64,000 bases of DNA, taken from the NCBI RefSeq assembly GCF_030814995.1, contig NZ_JAUSVX010000001.1, positions 248,001-312,000 on the forward strand, given 5' to 3'. A program made the position numbers and the translations under genes. Shown piece after piece: positions 7,741 to 16,347 of the stretch. The number at the start of each line of letters is the position of its first letter. Position 1 is the stretch's first letter. The DNA is from Labrys wisconsinensis (GTDB lineage Bacteria > Pseudomonadota > Alphaproteobacteria > Rhizobiales > Labraceae). The notes beneath the pieces were generated by a model, which was not told the DNA's origin, searched no databases, and saw only the letters and a program-made list of their open reading frames with translations.

Positions 7741-9216
7741 ATGACCGACGACGCGACGAAACTCTGCTTCCTGCCTGCGACCGAGCTCGCCGCCCGCATC
7801 CGCCGCCGCGATCTCTCGCCGGTCGAGGTGGTGGAGGCCTATGTCAGCCGTATCGAGCTGCGCAACCCGGTGATCAACGCCTATACGCTCGTCCTGGCCG
7901 ACGAGGCCCGCGCCGCGGCGCGCGCGGCCGAGGCGGCGGTGGCCGCCGGGGGCCCGCTCGGGCCGCTGCATGGCGTGCCCGTCGCCATCAAGGATCTCGA
8001 CGACGTCGCCGGCGTGCCGACCTCGATGGGATCGCTCGCCGTGCAGGGCCGCGTGCCGCGGCGCAGCGCCGCGGCGGTGGAGCGCCTCCTCGCGGCCGGG
8101 GCGATCATCCTGGGCAAGACCAACACGCCCGAGTTCGGCCACAAGGGCATCACCGACAACCTGCGCTTCGGGCCGACGCACACGCCCTGGGCGATCGGCC
8201 GCAATGCCGGCGGCTCCTCCGGCGGCAGCGCCGCCGCCGTGGCCGATGGGCTCGCCGCCCTCGGCCAGGGCACCGATGGCGGCGGCTCGGTGCGCATTCC
8301 CGCCGCCTTCAGCGGCGTCGTCGGCTTCAAGCCGTCCTTCGGCCGCATCCCCTCCGTCACCCGGCCGGACGCCTTCCTGTGGGGTCATCCTTTCGTGCAT
8401 ATCGGCCCGCTCGCCCGCACCGTCGCCGACGCCGCGCTGATGACGCAGGTCATGGCCGGTCCGCACCCGCGTGATCCCCTCTCCCTGCCCGGCAACGGCC
8501 CGGACTATTGCGCCGCCGCCGGTCGTCCGGCCGGACCGCTGAAGGTCGCCTACAGCCCGCGCCTCGGCAATTTCCCGGTCGATGCCGCCGTCGCCGCCGT
8601 GGTCCGGCGGGCCGCCGACGCGATCGCCGCCGGCGGCATGGCCGTCGACGAGGTCGAGCCGGCGATCCGGCCCCACCACGGCGAGCTCGCCGCGCTCTGG
8701 GTCCGCACCATCTCGGTGCACTACGGCGCCATCGCCCATCACTGGAAGGCCGAGGGTCTCGACCTGCTCGGCGCCCATGCCGAAGAGCTCACCCCGGACT
8801 TCCGGGCCATGCTGGAGGCCGCCGGGCGGGTCGGCGCCGTCGAGCACGCCCTCGACGACGTGCTGCGCACCGCGGTGCACGATGCGCTGGAGGACGTCTT
8901 CGAGCGCTACGACATCATCGTCGCGCCGACCCTGGCCGTGCCGCCCGTCGTCAATGCCCGAGACGGCAACACGCGCGGACCCCACGCGATCAACGGCGAG
9001 GCCGTCGATCCCCTGATCGGCTGGTGCATGACCTATCCCATCAACTTCACCGGCCATCCCGCCATCTCGGTCCCCGCCGGGCTCACCGACGCGGGCCTGC
9101 CGGTCGGGCTGCAGATCATCGGCCGGCGCCATGCCGACGAGACGGTGCTGGCAGCGGCCGCGGCCTTCGAGCGGCTGCAGCCCTGGTTCGCCAGCTATCC
9201 CGGATTGCGAGCGTAA
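7741..9216 (+). CDS. Amidase (amidase-signature family)
   Basis: 491 residues, the normal family length. The Ser-cisSer-Lys machinery is visible: Lys84 in PVAIKDLDD, the GGSSGGSAAAV loop near residues 157-167, and the nucleophile Ser183 in TDGGGSVRIPA. The family hydrolyses amide bonds of diverse small molecules or Glu-tRNA; the operon position after an importer and a cyclase-family hydrolase points to catabolism rather than to GatA. It starts 25 nt after the previous gene. The last codons and the stop fall inside the first unit of a 27-bp tandem repeat. Confidence 0.88.
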   Translation: MTDDATKLCFLPATELAARIRRRDLSPVEVVEAYVSRIELRNPVINAYTLVLADEARAAARAAEAAVAAGGPLGPLHGVPVAIKDLDDVAGVPTSMGSLAVQGRVPRRSAAAVERLLAAGAIILGKTNTPEFGHKGITDNLRFGPTHTPWAIGRNAGGSSGGSAAAVADGLAALGQGTDGGGSVRIPAAFSGVVGFKPSFGRIPSVTRPDAFLWGHPFVHIGPLARTVADAALMTQVMAGPHPRDPLSLPGNGPDYCAAAGRPAGPLKVAYSPRLGNFPVDAAVAAVVRRAADAIAAGGMAVDEVEPAIRPHHGELAALWVRTISVHYGAIAHHWKAEGLDLLGAHAEELTPDFRAMLEAAGRVGAVEHALDDVLRTAVHDALEDVFERYDIIVAPTLAVPPVVNARDGNTRGPHAINGEAVDPLIGWCMTYPINFTGHPAISVPAGLTDAGLPVGLQIIGRRHADETVLAAAAAFERLQPWFASYPGLRA

Positions 9217-9289
9217 GCGAGCTATCCCGGATTGCGAGCGTAAGCGAGCAAGCCCGGATTGCGAGCGTGAGCGCGAGCAGGCCCGGGCT
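9193..9289. repeat. 27-bp tandem repeat spanning the amidase stop codon
   Basis: Units begin at 9193, 9220 and 9247. The first two are identical over 27 bp; the third differs at a few bases and a fourth is partial. The core is CCCGGATTGCGAGCGTAAGC. The TAA at 9214-9216 inside unit 1 ends the amidase. A single-base change there would extend the protein by repeated peptides. Confidence 0.75.
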
Positions 9290-9311
9290 GCCGGCATAGC
9301 GGCCCGCCGCC

Positions 9312-10499
9312 TCACAGCGGGAAGCGCAGCAGGTCCGAGAGCACCAGCCCGGCGGCGCCGAGCAGGGCGGCGCGATCCTCCGGTTCGCCGGTGGCGAACA
9401 CCATCTGCCCGCCGGGGTGGGGCGGCACCAGGCGCCGGGCATGGCCGGTGATCGCCTCGATCATGGCCGGACCGCCGCCGACCACGTCGCCATGCAGGAT
9501 GAAGAAGTTCGGAGCGACGGTCTGCTGCAGGTTGGCGATGCCGACCGCGACATTGCGCGCATAGCGGTCCATCAGCGCGGCCGCCTCCGGCACGCCGGCG
9601 GCGGCGAGGCCGGCGAGGCGGCGGGCGTCGATCGCATCGGGATCCTCGAGCCCGGCGGCGCGGGCCTGCCGCCGGAGCCAGCCCAGGGTCGCCACCGTGT
9701 CCCAGCAGCCGCGCCGGCCGCAGCGGCAGAGCTCGCCGTCGATCTGCACGAAGGTATGCCCGAGCTCGCCGCCGGCGCCGCCTGGGCCCCGGTGAAGGTG
9801 GCCGTCGAGATAGAGCGCCCCGCCCAGCACCTCGCCGGTATAGACGACGGCGAAGTCGCGCACGCCGCGGCCCTTGCCGAACCAGCGGTCGCCGACCAGC
9901 AGCGCCCGGGGATGGTGGTCGAGCATGACGGGCAGGTTGAAGCGCCGGCCGAGCTCCGTGCCGAGCGGAACATCGTCGAGCGCCGGGGCCAGGTTGACCA
10001 TGACCACGGCGCGCCGGCCGGTATCCACCATGCCACCGACGGCGATGCCGATGCCGAGCGGCGGACGATGCGCCGCGGCGAGCGTCCGGCCGATGCAGGC
10101 GGCAATGCCCTCGATCAGCTCGGCGCGCTGCTCCGCCGCGGTCGGCAGCGAGGCCTCGTGCTCGACCCGGATCCGGCCTTCCAGCGTGACCAGCGCGGTG
10201 CGGATCGAGCCCGGCATCAACAGGACGCCGCAGATCGGCCGCGCCTCCGGCGAGAACCACAGGGGCCGGGCCGGCTTGCCGCCGCCCTCCCGGGCCGAGG
10301 TCGGCTTGCCCTCCACCAGGAGCTGCTGGTCGAGCAAGGGCTGGACGATGCCGGAGATCGTGGTGCGGTTGACGCCGGCCTGCCGGGCGAGCTCCACCCG
10401 GCTGGTCGGCCCGAGGTCGAACAGGGTCTGCAGCACGCGGCCCCGATTGGTGGCGCCGACCAGGGACGAGGACAGGAGCGACCGGCCCCGCCGCGGCAT
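9312..10499 (-). CDS. ROK-family transcriptional regulator (NagC/XylR type)
   Basis: 395 residues from the ATG at 10499, chosen because GGGGAGGAG lies about 9 nt upstream; in-frame ATGs at 10583 and 10637 would add 28 or 46 poorly conserved residues. The N-terminal winged HTH (SRVELARQAGVNRTTISGI) is followed by a ROK sugar-kinase-like domain with the Zn-site motif CRCGRRGCWD. ROK repressors respond to sugars or phosphosugars. It converges on the amidase gene and is the natural candidate to control the sugar importer: the same 17-bp motif occurs upstream of both transcription units. Confidence 0.87.
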   Translation of the reverse strand: MPRRGRSLLSSSLVGATNRGRVLQTLFDLGPTSRVELARQAGVNRTTISGIVQPLLDQQLLVEGKPTSAREGGGKPARPLWFSPEARPICGVLLMPGSIRTALVTLEGRIRVEHEASLPTAAEQRAELIEGIAACIGRTLAAAHRPPLGIGIAVGGMVDTGRRAVVMVNLAPALDDVPLGTELGRRFNLPVMLDHHPRALLVGDRWFGKGRGVRDFAVVYTGEVLGGALYLDGHLHRGPGGAGGELGHTFVQIDGELCRCGRRGCWDTVATLGWLRRQARAAGLEDPDAIDARRLAGLAAAGVPEAAALMDRYARNVAVGIANLQQTVAPNFFILHGDVVGGGPAMIEAITGHARRLVPPHPGGQMVFATGEPEDRAALLGAAGLVLSDLLRFPL

Positions 10500-10736
10500 C
10501 GCGCGCGTCTCCTCCCCGCCATCGTCGGCAGGCCAGGAAGCCGGGCGCCCGGCCGCGAATATCGGATCTGCGTCTTTGTCCATCGCCAATCCCGGACCTC
10601 CGGATCGCTGCGGGCGCGATGCGCCCCGGCGCCGCATCGGTCCGCCCCGCGCGGCTCATCCCGCCGGAGCAGGGCGGCGTACAACCCGAAGCCGCGTCCC
10701 GTTCTAGCCGACCGCCGCGCGCGTGACGAGACGTTT

Positions 10737-10753
10737 GTTCGTGCGAGCCTCGA
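10737..10753. promoter_or_regulatory. Second copy of the candidate ROK operator
   Basis: TGTTCGTGCGAGCCTCG is identical to the minus-strand sequence at 3803-3819. Here the flanks give a GTTCG...CGAAC dyad (10738-10742 and 10752-10756). It lies upstream of the minus-strand ROK gene, so autoregulation is plausible. Confidence 0.55.
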
Positions 10754-10781
10754 ACGTCAATCCCTTGCCGTGGCCGGACTT

Positions 10782-11981
10782 TCAGCCCGTCTGCGTGTCC
10801 GCCGCCAGGAAGCGCCGGGCCGAGGCGACCAGCGTCGTCACGCCGGCCGGCAGCGCGGCCTCGTCGACCCGGAACTGCGGGTGATGCAGCGGATGGACCG
10901 AGCCCGCCGCCTCGTCCCGGATGCCGAGCCGGAAATAGACCGAGGGTCGCTTCTGGCTGTAGAAGCCGAAATCGTCGGCGGCGGTCCAGCCGGGGGCGGC
11001 CAGCACCGCACCGGCTCCCAGGCAGGCCGCCGCGCTGTCGCGGACGATGGCCGCAAGCTCCGCGTCGTTGACCACCGCCGGCTCGCCCTCGACGATGTCG
11101 AGGCGCACCGCCGCGCCGCGGCCGGCGGCGATGCCCTCCATCACCTCGCGCAGCCGCCGCCAGGCGCGCCGGCGCGTCGCGTCGCTGCCGCTGCGGATCG
11201 TGCCCTTGAGCGTCACCTCCGGCGCGATCACGTTGTAGGCGCCGCCGCCTGAAATGCCGGTGATGGAGATGACCAGGGGATCATAGGGGTCGGTCTCGCG
11301 CGAGACGATCGCCTGCAACTCGCCGACCATGGCGCAGGCGGCGGCGATGGCGTCGACGCCGTCGGAAGGCCGCGCCGCATGGGCCGAGACGCCGGTCACG
11401 ACCGCGTCGAAGATGTCGCAGGCCAGCGTGCAGGGGCCGGGGGCAGCGACGATCCGGCCCGAGGGGATGTAGGGATCGACATGGATGCCGATGGCGCCGT
11501 CGACGTCGTCGAGCAGGCCCTCGGCGACGACGCGCCGCCCGCCCAGCGGCTCGGCCTCCTCCGCCGGCTGGAAGATCAGCCGGACCGTGCCGCGAAAGCT
11601 CGCGCGCGAGCGGTGCAGCAGCACGGCCGCGGCGAAGCCCATCGCGGCGTGGGCGTCATGGCCGCAGGCATGCATGACGCCGGGGTGCTCGGAGGCGAAG
11701 CCGAGCCCGGTTTCCTCCGCGATCGGCAAGGCATCGATGTCGGCGCGGATCGCGATCTTGCGGTTCGACGGCGCCGCCGCGCCGACGATATCCACCGCCA
11801 GGCCGTGGCCGGCGACCTCGCGCACGCCGTCGAGGCCCTCGGCCTCGAGCGCATCGCGCAGATGGCGCTGGGTCCCCGCCTCGGCGTTCGACAGCTCGGG
11901 AAAGCGGTGGAGGTGGCGGCGCACCGCGATCATCCGCGCCAGGAGGCCGGGGTCGAGCAGGCCGGCCTCAGGGCTTGACAT
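10782..11981 (-). CDS. M20-family amidohydrolase (hippurate hydrolase/aminoacylase-like)
   Basis: 399 residues. Metal-ligand motifs of the M20D group are present: HACGHDAHAAMG, the FQPAEEAEPLGG glutamate pair, and a C-terminal H in HPLHHPQF. The dimerisation lid domain (VSAHAARPSDGVDAI) is intact. These dinuclear metal enzymes remove acyl groups from N-acyl amino acids or related amides in the cytoplasm. The ATG overlaps the end of the M24 gene by 14 nt, so the two are translated together, which suggests sequential hydrolysis of one compound. Confidence 0.87.
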   Translation of the reverse strand: MSSPEAGLLDPGLLARMIAVRRHLHRFPELSNAEAGTQRHLRDALEAEGLDGVREVAGHGLAVDIVGAAAPSNRKIAIRADIDALPIAEETGLGFASEHPGVMHACGHDAHAAMGFAAAVLLHRSRASFRGTVRLIFQPAEEAEPLGGRRVVAEGLLDDVDGAIGIHVDPYIPSGRIVAAPGPCTLACDIFDAVVTGVSAHAARPSDGVDAIAAACAMVGELQAIVSRETDPYDPLVISITGISGGGAYNVIAPEVTLKGTIRSGSDATRRRAWRRLREVMEGIAAGRGAAVRLDIVEGEPAVVNDAELAAIVRDSAAACLGAGAVLAAPGWTAADDFGFYSQKRPSVYFRLGIRDEAAGSVHPLHHPQFRVDEAALPAGVTTLVASARRFLAADTQTG

Positions 11982-13146
11982 GGATCGCCCTCGGGCAGCG
12001 CGTCAGGGTCTCGTTGCCGGTCGCGGTCACCAGGATGGTCTCGCTCACCTCGATGCCCCAGCCGTCCATCCACATGCCGAGGATGCAGTGGAGGACATTG
12101 CCGGGCTGCAGCACCGTCCGGTCGCCGGGCCTCAGGCTGATCGTGTGCTCGCCCCAGTCTGGCGGGTAGGCGACGCCGATGGAATAGCCGATGCGCGAGG
12201 CCTTCTTCAGCCCGTAGCGGCCGATCACCGCGCGCCAGGCCGCCTCCACCTCCTCCGCCGCGACGCCGGGCCGCATCGCCTCCAGCACCGCCTCCATGCC
12301 TTCGAGCACGGCCTTGCCGGTCTCGCCCACCTTCGGCGACGCCTTGCCGAGCTGCAGGGTGCGCGCCAGGCCGGCGGCATAGCGCCGGCACACGCCCGCC
12401 AGCTCCAGGGCGACCGTCTCGTCGGCGCCGAAGCGCCGGTCGCTCCACATGATGTGCGGCGCCGAGGCGTTCTCGCCGCCGAGGATGGTCGGCGGCAGCG
12501 CGGTGATGTCGCCGGCAAAGTCCGGGCTGCCGGCGACCTGGGCGGCCTGGATCCGGGCGATGGCATCGCATTCGCGGATGCCGGGCTCGATCACGTCGTA
12601 GGCCGCCGCCACCGCCGCCTCGGCCAGCCGCGCCGCCCGGCGGAGATAGGCGACCTCCGCCTCCGACTTGACGGCGCGGATCCAGTTCACCAGGAGATCT
12701 GCGTCGTGGATGCGGGCGTCGGGCAGGCCGGCCGCGAGACGGGCATGGGCCTTGGCGGAATAATAATAGGCCTCGAGCTCGATGCCGACGGAGCCGCGGC
12801 CCCAGCCCCGGTCGACGATCCAGCGGGCGATCCAGTCCATCGGGTGGGCGTCGGTCCGCTGCACCAGCTCCTCGGGAAAGCCGACGACGTTATCCGGCTT
12901 CATCCAGGCGGTGAGCCGGCCGCCGGCGGCGTCCATCGCCCGCCCGATCCACACCGGCTCGGCCTCCTCCAGCGGCACCAGCACCACTTGCGGGGTGTAG
13001 AACGACCAGCCGTCATAGCCGGTGAGGTAGTGCTGGTTGGCGATGTCGTTGACGACCAGAAGGTCCAGCCCGCGCCGCTGCATCTCGCTCCGGACGGCCC
13101 GCAGCCGCCGGTCGTACTCCTCGCGTGGGAAAGGCAGGGGGATCAT
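11968..13146 (-). CDS. M24-family hydrolase (Xaa-Pro peptidase fold; ectoine-hydrolase-like)
   Basis: 392 residues with a creatinase-like N-domain and a pita-bread C-domain. Segments such as HYLTGYDGWSFYTPQ and YPPDWGEHTISLRPGDRTVL strongly resemble ectoine hydrolase (DoeA/EutD) as I remember it. The usual metal-binding Asp/His positions look altered (HIMWSDRRFGADETVALE where peptidases have DxG), also as in that branch. It is the first gene of a two-gene unit with an M20 deacylase. The remaining ectoine catabolic genes are not in the window, so the substrate is left open. Confidence 0.78.
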   Translation of the reverse strand: MIPLPFPREEYDRRLRAVRSEMQRRGLDLLVVNDIANQHYLTGYDGWSFYTPQVVLVPLEEAEPVWIGRAMDAAGGRLTAWMKPDNVVGFPEELVQRTDAHPMDWIARWIVDRGWGRGSVGIELEAYYYSAKAHARLAAGLPDARIHDADLLVNWIRAVKSEAEVAYLRRAARLAEAAVAAAYDVIEPGIRECDAIARIQAAQVAGSPDFAGDITALPPTILGGENASAPHIMWSDRRFGADETVALELAGVCRRYAAGLARTLQLGKASPKVGETGKAVLEGMEAVLEAMRPGVAAEEVEAAWRAVIGRYGLKKASRIGYSIGVAYPPDWGEHTISLRPGDRTVLQPGNVLHCILGMWMDGWGIEVSETILVTATGNETLTRCPRAIHVKP

Positions 13147-13164
13147 GGCGCCATCCTCGGGGGG

Positions 13165-13917
13165 TCAGTTCATGAAATGGAAGCGGTTCGGGTCGTCCGG
13201 CTCCTCCGCCAGGGCCCGGCGATAGGCGGCGAGCGTCGGCTCCGGCGGGCCGTCGGCGCGGATCGCGCCGCGGTCGATCCAGATGGCGCGGTCGCAGAGA
13301 TCCGCCACCTGCCCGGCGTCGTGCGAGACGAAAAGCAGCGTGCCGCGCCGGCGGAAGCCGCGGATCAGCGCCTGGCAGCGCTGCCGGAAGGCCTCGTCGC
13401 CGACCGCCAGGGCCTCGTCGACGATCAGCACGTCGCCGTCGGCATGGGCGCAGACCGCGAAGGCGAGCCGCGCGCCCATGCCGCTGGAATAGAGCTTGAC
13501 CGGCTGGTCGAAGAAGTCGCCGAGGCCGCACAAGTCCTGGATCGCCCCCATCTTCGCCGTGACCTCGGCGCGCCTGAGGCCGAGGATGGCGCCGGAGAGA
13601 TAAGCGTTCTCGCGGCCGGTCAGCTCGTAGTCGAAGGCCGCGCCGAGCGCCAGCACCGGCGCGATCCGCCCCTCCACCCGCACCGTGCCGACGGTGGGCG
13701 CGGTGATGCCGCAGATCACCTGCAGCAGCGTCGACTTGCCCGAGCCGTTGCGGCCGATGATGCCGACCGCCTCGCCCCTGGCGATCGAGAAGCTGATGTC
13801 CTTCAGCGCCCAATATTCGTCGTAGTAGCGCTTCCGGCCGCCGAGGAGGACCTGCTTCACCTGGTCGATCGGCCGCCGGTAGAACTGGTAGGCCTTGCCG
13901 AGGCCCTGGCAGCGCAC
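13165..13917 (-). CDS. Polysaccharide/O-antigen ABC exporter ATP-binding protein (Wzt/KpsT type)
   Basis: About 250 residues. Walker A is GRNGSGKST, the signature is YSSGMGARLAFAV and Walker B is VLIVDEALAVGD, the pattern of the KpsT/Wzt/TagH exporters. The GTG at 13917 follows a GGGAG ribosome site by about 7 nt; a TTG at 13956 inside the permease end is an alternative. It lacks the carbohydrate-binding C-terminal domain of long Wzt proteins, so export probably does not need a capped chain end. It pairs with the permease gene directly upstream. Confidence 0.88.
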   Translation of the reverse strand: MRCQGLGKAYQFYRRPIDQVKQVLLGGRKRYYDEYWALKDISFSIARGEAVGIIGRNGSGKSTLLQVICGITAPTVGTVRVEGRIAPVLALGAAFDYELTGRENAYLSGAILGLRRAEVTAKMGAIQDLCGLGDFFDQPVKLYSSGMGARLAFAVCAHADGDVLIVDEALAVGDEAFRQRCQALIRGFRRRGTLLFVSHDAGQVADLCDRAIWIDRGAIRADGPPEPTLAAYRRALAEEPDDPNRFHFMN

Positions 13918-13939
13918 CGCCGGGCTCCCGCCGCCGGGC

Positions 13940-14788
13940 TCAGATGATGTCGACAAGGATCGCCTTCTTTCGCATGAACAGGGTGCGGCCGAGATAGAAC
14001 AGCGCCAGGCCCGCCGCCAGCGCGCCGAGATAGGCTGACAGGCCGGGCGCCTCGCCGCGCAGCAGGATGGCCCGCAGCATCTCGATGATCACGGTCAGCG
14101 GGTTGCAATAGAGCAGCCAGCGCCAGCCCTCCGGCACGGCCCCGGCCTCGTAGAACACCGGCGTGGCGAACATCGCCACCGGGATGATCGAGATGATCAG
14201 ATGGTTGAGATCGCTCGTCAATGCGCCGATGGTGGAGAGGATCCACACCACGCCGAGCAGCGTCAGGCAGAGCGGCAGCAGCACGAAGGGCAGCGCCAGC
14301 CAGGACCAGTGCGCGGTGTGGTTGATCAGCACCTGGCCCGCGAGCAGCACGGCGAGGGCGATCGCCGCATAGACCAGCGCGCGCGCCACCGCGATCCAGG
14401 CCAGGATCTGCGGCGGAAAGATCGAGCGCCGGATGATGTGCTTGTGCTCGGCCAGCAGGAGCGGCGAGCGATAGGCGATCTCGGCGAAGAAGTTGAACAC
14501 GATCAGCCCGGCGAAGATCGAGAAGGCGTAGTCGAAGCGCCCGCCCGTGCGCGCCGCGTCGAGCTTCAGGGCGCCGGAGAACACCAGCGTGTAGACCGAC
14601 AGCATCGCCAGCGGCGCCAGGATCGCCCAGGCCCAGCCGAACACCGAGCCGCGGAAGCGGACCTGCAATTCGCGCGTCAGGATGGCGCGGAACAGCTCCC
14701 GGTGCCGCCAGGCGTCGACGAAGGGCTTTGACGCGTCGGTGAAGGGTTGAAGCAACGAGCCTGTCTCGGTTAAACCGCGCGGAGCCAT
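13940..14788 (-). CDS. Polysaccharide/O-antigen ABC exporter permease (Wzm/KpsM type)
   Basis: 282 residues with six predicted membrane segments. The ABC-2 family pattern is clear: HRELFRAILTRELQVRFRGSVFG before the first membrane span and FATPVFYEAG.VPEGWRWLLYCNPLT late in the protein. It forms the inner-membrane pore for undecaprenyl-linked glycan or glycolipid with the ATPase downstream. ATG 14788 (AGGA about 10 nt upstream) is preferred over ATG 14824. It is divergent from the lipid-type operon that starts at 14873, so a shared promoter region of about 85 bp is likely. Confidence 0.87.
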   Translation of the reverse strand: MAPRGLTETGSLLQPFTDASKPFVDAWRHRELFRAILTRELQVRFRGSVFGWAWAILAPLAMLSVYTLVFSGALKLDAARTGGRFDYAFSIFAGLIVFNFFAEIAYRSPLLLAEHKHIIRRSIFPPQILAWIAVARALVYAAIALAVLLAGQVLINHTAHWSWLALPFVLLPLCLTLLGVVWILSTIGALTSDLNHLIISIIPVAMFATPVFYEAGAVPEGWRWLLYCNPLTVIIEMLRAILLRGEAPGLSAYLGALAAGLALFYLGRTLFMRKKAILVDII

Positions 14789-14872
14789 AGCGAAGCCGTC
14801 CTGCCCGGACAAGGTCGCGCGCATGGTTGGGCGCAGCCCCGGGGCCGGCCCGTCCACGCCGCGGAGCCAGGA

Positions 14873-16045
14873 ATGCCGCCGACCATCACGCCAGTCTCGA
14901 CGGCCGCCGAGTTCCGCGCCTTCATCACCCTGCCGCGCCGGCTCTATGCGGCCGAGCCGTCCTACGTCCCGCCCCTCGACCATGACCGGCGCCAGTTCCT
15001 CGATCCCAAGGTCGGCGCCTTCCACACCCACGGCGAGGCCGCCTACTGGATCGCCCGGCGCGAGGGGCGCACGATCGGCCGGATCTCGGCCCAGATCGAC
15101 CACCTCGCCACCGGCCCGATGCACGAGGGGGTCGGTTGCTTCGGCTGCCTCGACGCCGCCGACGACCCTGCGCTGGTCGCCGATCTCCTCGCCACCGCCG
15201 AGGCCTGGCTCGCCGGCAAGGGCAGGCGCATCGCCCGCGGCCCCTTCCTGTTGTCGATCAACGGCGAATCCGGCCTGCTGCTGGAGGGGCAGGACCGCCC
15301 GCCCATGGTGATGATGCCCTGGCATCCCCACTATCTCGCCGCCCATGTCGAGGCGGCAGGCTATCGCCTGGTCAAGACGCTCAACTCCTATGCCTTCGAC
15401 AACAGCACCGGCGACCTCGCCGGCCGCCTCAAGGCGCTCGGCCTGGAGCGGCGGCGCGCCGGCTTTGCCGTCCGCGACATGCGCATGGACCGGCTCGACG
15501 AGGATGCGGAGGCGGCCCGGCAGCTGTTCAACGCCTCCTGGGCCGGCAATTGGGGCTTCGTGCCGGTGTCGGCGGTCGAGATGGCGGCGATGATCCGTGC
15601 CTTCCGCCCGCTGCTCCGGCCGGAGTTCGGCGTCTTCGTCGAGAGAGAGGGCGAGCTCGTCGGCTTCGCCCTGTTCCTGCCGAACCTGTTCGAGATCGCC
15701 GGCGACCTCGGCGGCGCGCCCTCGCCGCTCGGCTGGGCCAGGCTCGGCTGGCGCGCCTGGCGCGGGCGCTTCACCGGCGGGCGGGGCGTGCTGTTCGGCG
15801 TCGCCGCCCGCGTGGTCGGATCGGTGTCGGGCGCCGGCATCGCCCTGATTCTGGTCGACGAATTGATGCGCCGCGCCGAGCGCACGGGCGTGAGCCAAGT
15901 GGAATGCGGTTGGATTCTCGATGACAACTATGCGATGACGAGCGTCGTTCAGTGGCTCGGCGCCACATTCACGCGCCGTTTCGGCGTGTTCGAAAAGACG
16001 ATCGCGACGGCTCAGGCCATGCAAGGAGCCGCGGCGCGGGGATAG
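14873..16045 (+). CDS. GNAT-fold acyltransferase-like protein
   Basis: 390 residues. The N-terminal part (FITLPRRLYAAEPSYVPPLDHDRRQFLDP, then GRISAQIDHL) and the middle segment FNASWAGNWGFVPVSA are shared with a family of long GNAT-like proteins that includes E. coli YghO. A related protein was reported as a bacterial ceramide synthase in Caulobacter; this assignment is from memory. It precedes an acyl carrier protein gene by 17 nt, so an acyl-ACP-using N-acyltransferase role is attractive but inferred. The start is preceded by GGAG. Confidence 0.65.
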   Translation: MPPTITPVSTAAEFRAFITLPRRLYAAEPSYVPPLDHDRRQFLDPKVGAFHTHGEAAYWIARREGRTIGRISAQIDHLATGPMHEGVGCFGCLDAADDPALVADLLATAEAWLAGKGRRIARGPFLLSINGESGLLLEGQDRPPMVMMPWHPHYLAAHVEAAGYRLVKTLNSYAFDNSTGDLAGRLKALGLERRRAGFAVRDMRMDRLDEDAEAARQLFNASWAGNWGFVPVSAVEMAAMIRAFRPLLRPEFGVFVEREGELVGFALFLPNLFEIAGDLGGAPSPLGWARLGWRAWRGRFTGGRGVLFGVAARVVGSVSGAGIALILVDELMRRAERTGVSQVECGWILDDNYAMTSVVQWLGATFTRRFGVFEKTIATAQAMQGAAARG

Positions 16046-16062
16046 GAGCCCCCTGAGACACC

Positions 16063-16347
16063 ATGCCGACGCTATCCAAAGACGAGATTCTCGCCAACCC
16101 GCAGCAAGTCTACCAGCAGGTGGTCGATCTGATCGTGTCCGAGGGCATGGTGGAGCGAGAAAAGGTCACGCCGGACGCGACCTTCGAGACGCTCGGATTG
16201 AAGTCGATCGACATCGTGATGATTCTCACCGCGGTGGAGGAGAAGTTCGACGTCTACATCCCGATGGACGGCTCGATCGCCGAGGCCAAGGACCTGCAAT
16301 CGTTCATCGACGGCGTGATCCAGCGCATCGCCACCGAGCAGAAATAG
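16063..16347 (+). CDS. Acyl carrier protein, pathway-specific
   Basis: 94 residues. The phosphopantetheine attachment Ser48 lies in ETLGLKSIDIVMILTAVEEKF, a divergent form of the usual DSL motif. It carries acyl intermediates as a 4'-phosphopantetheine thioester in the cytosol. It is not the housekeeping AcpP, which has DSLDTVE and about 78 residues. It is separated from the ketosynthase start by no bases, implying that the two work as carrier and condensing enzyme. Confidence 0.87.
   Translation: MPTLSKDEILANPQQVYQQVVDLIVSEGMVEREKVTPDATFETLGLKSIDIVMILTAVEEKFDVYIPMDGSIAEAKDLQSFIDGVIQRIATEQK

Noticed and set aside
7693-10659. A 988-codon minus-strand open frame over the amidase and the ROK gene
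   Set aside because: It is antisense to the amidase and out of frame with the ROK gene; its Arg/Ala/Gly-rich composition is typical of high-GC shadow frames.
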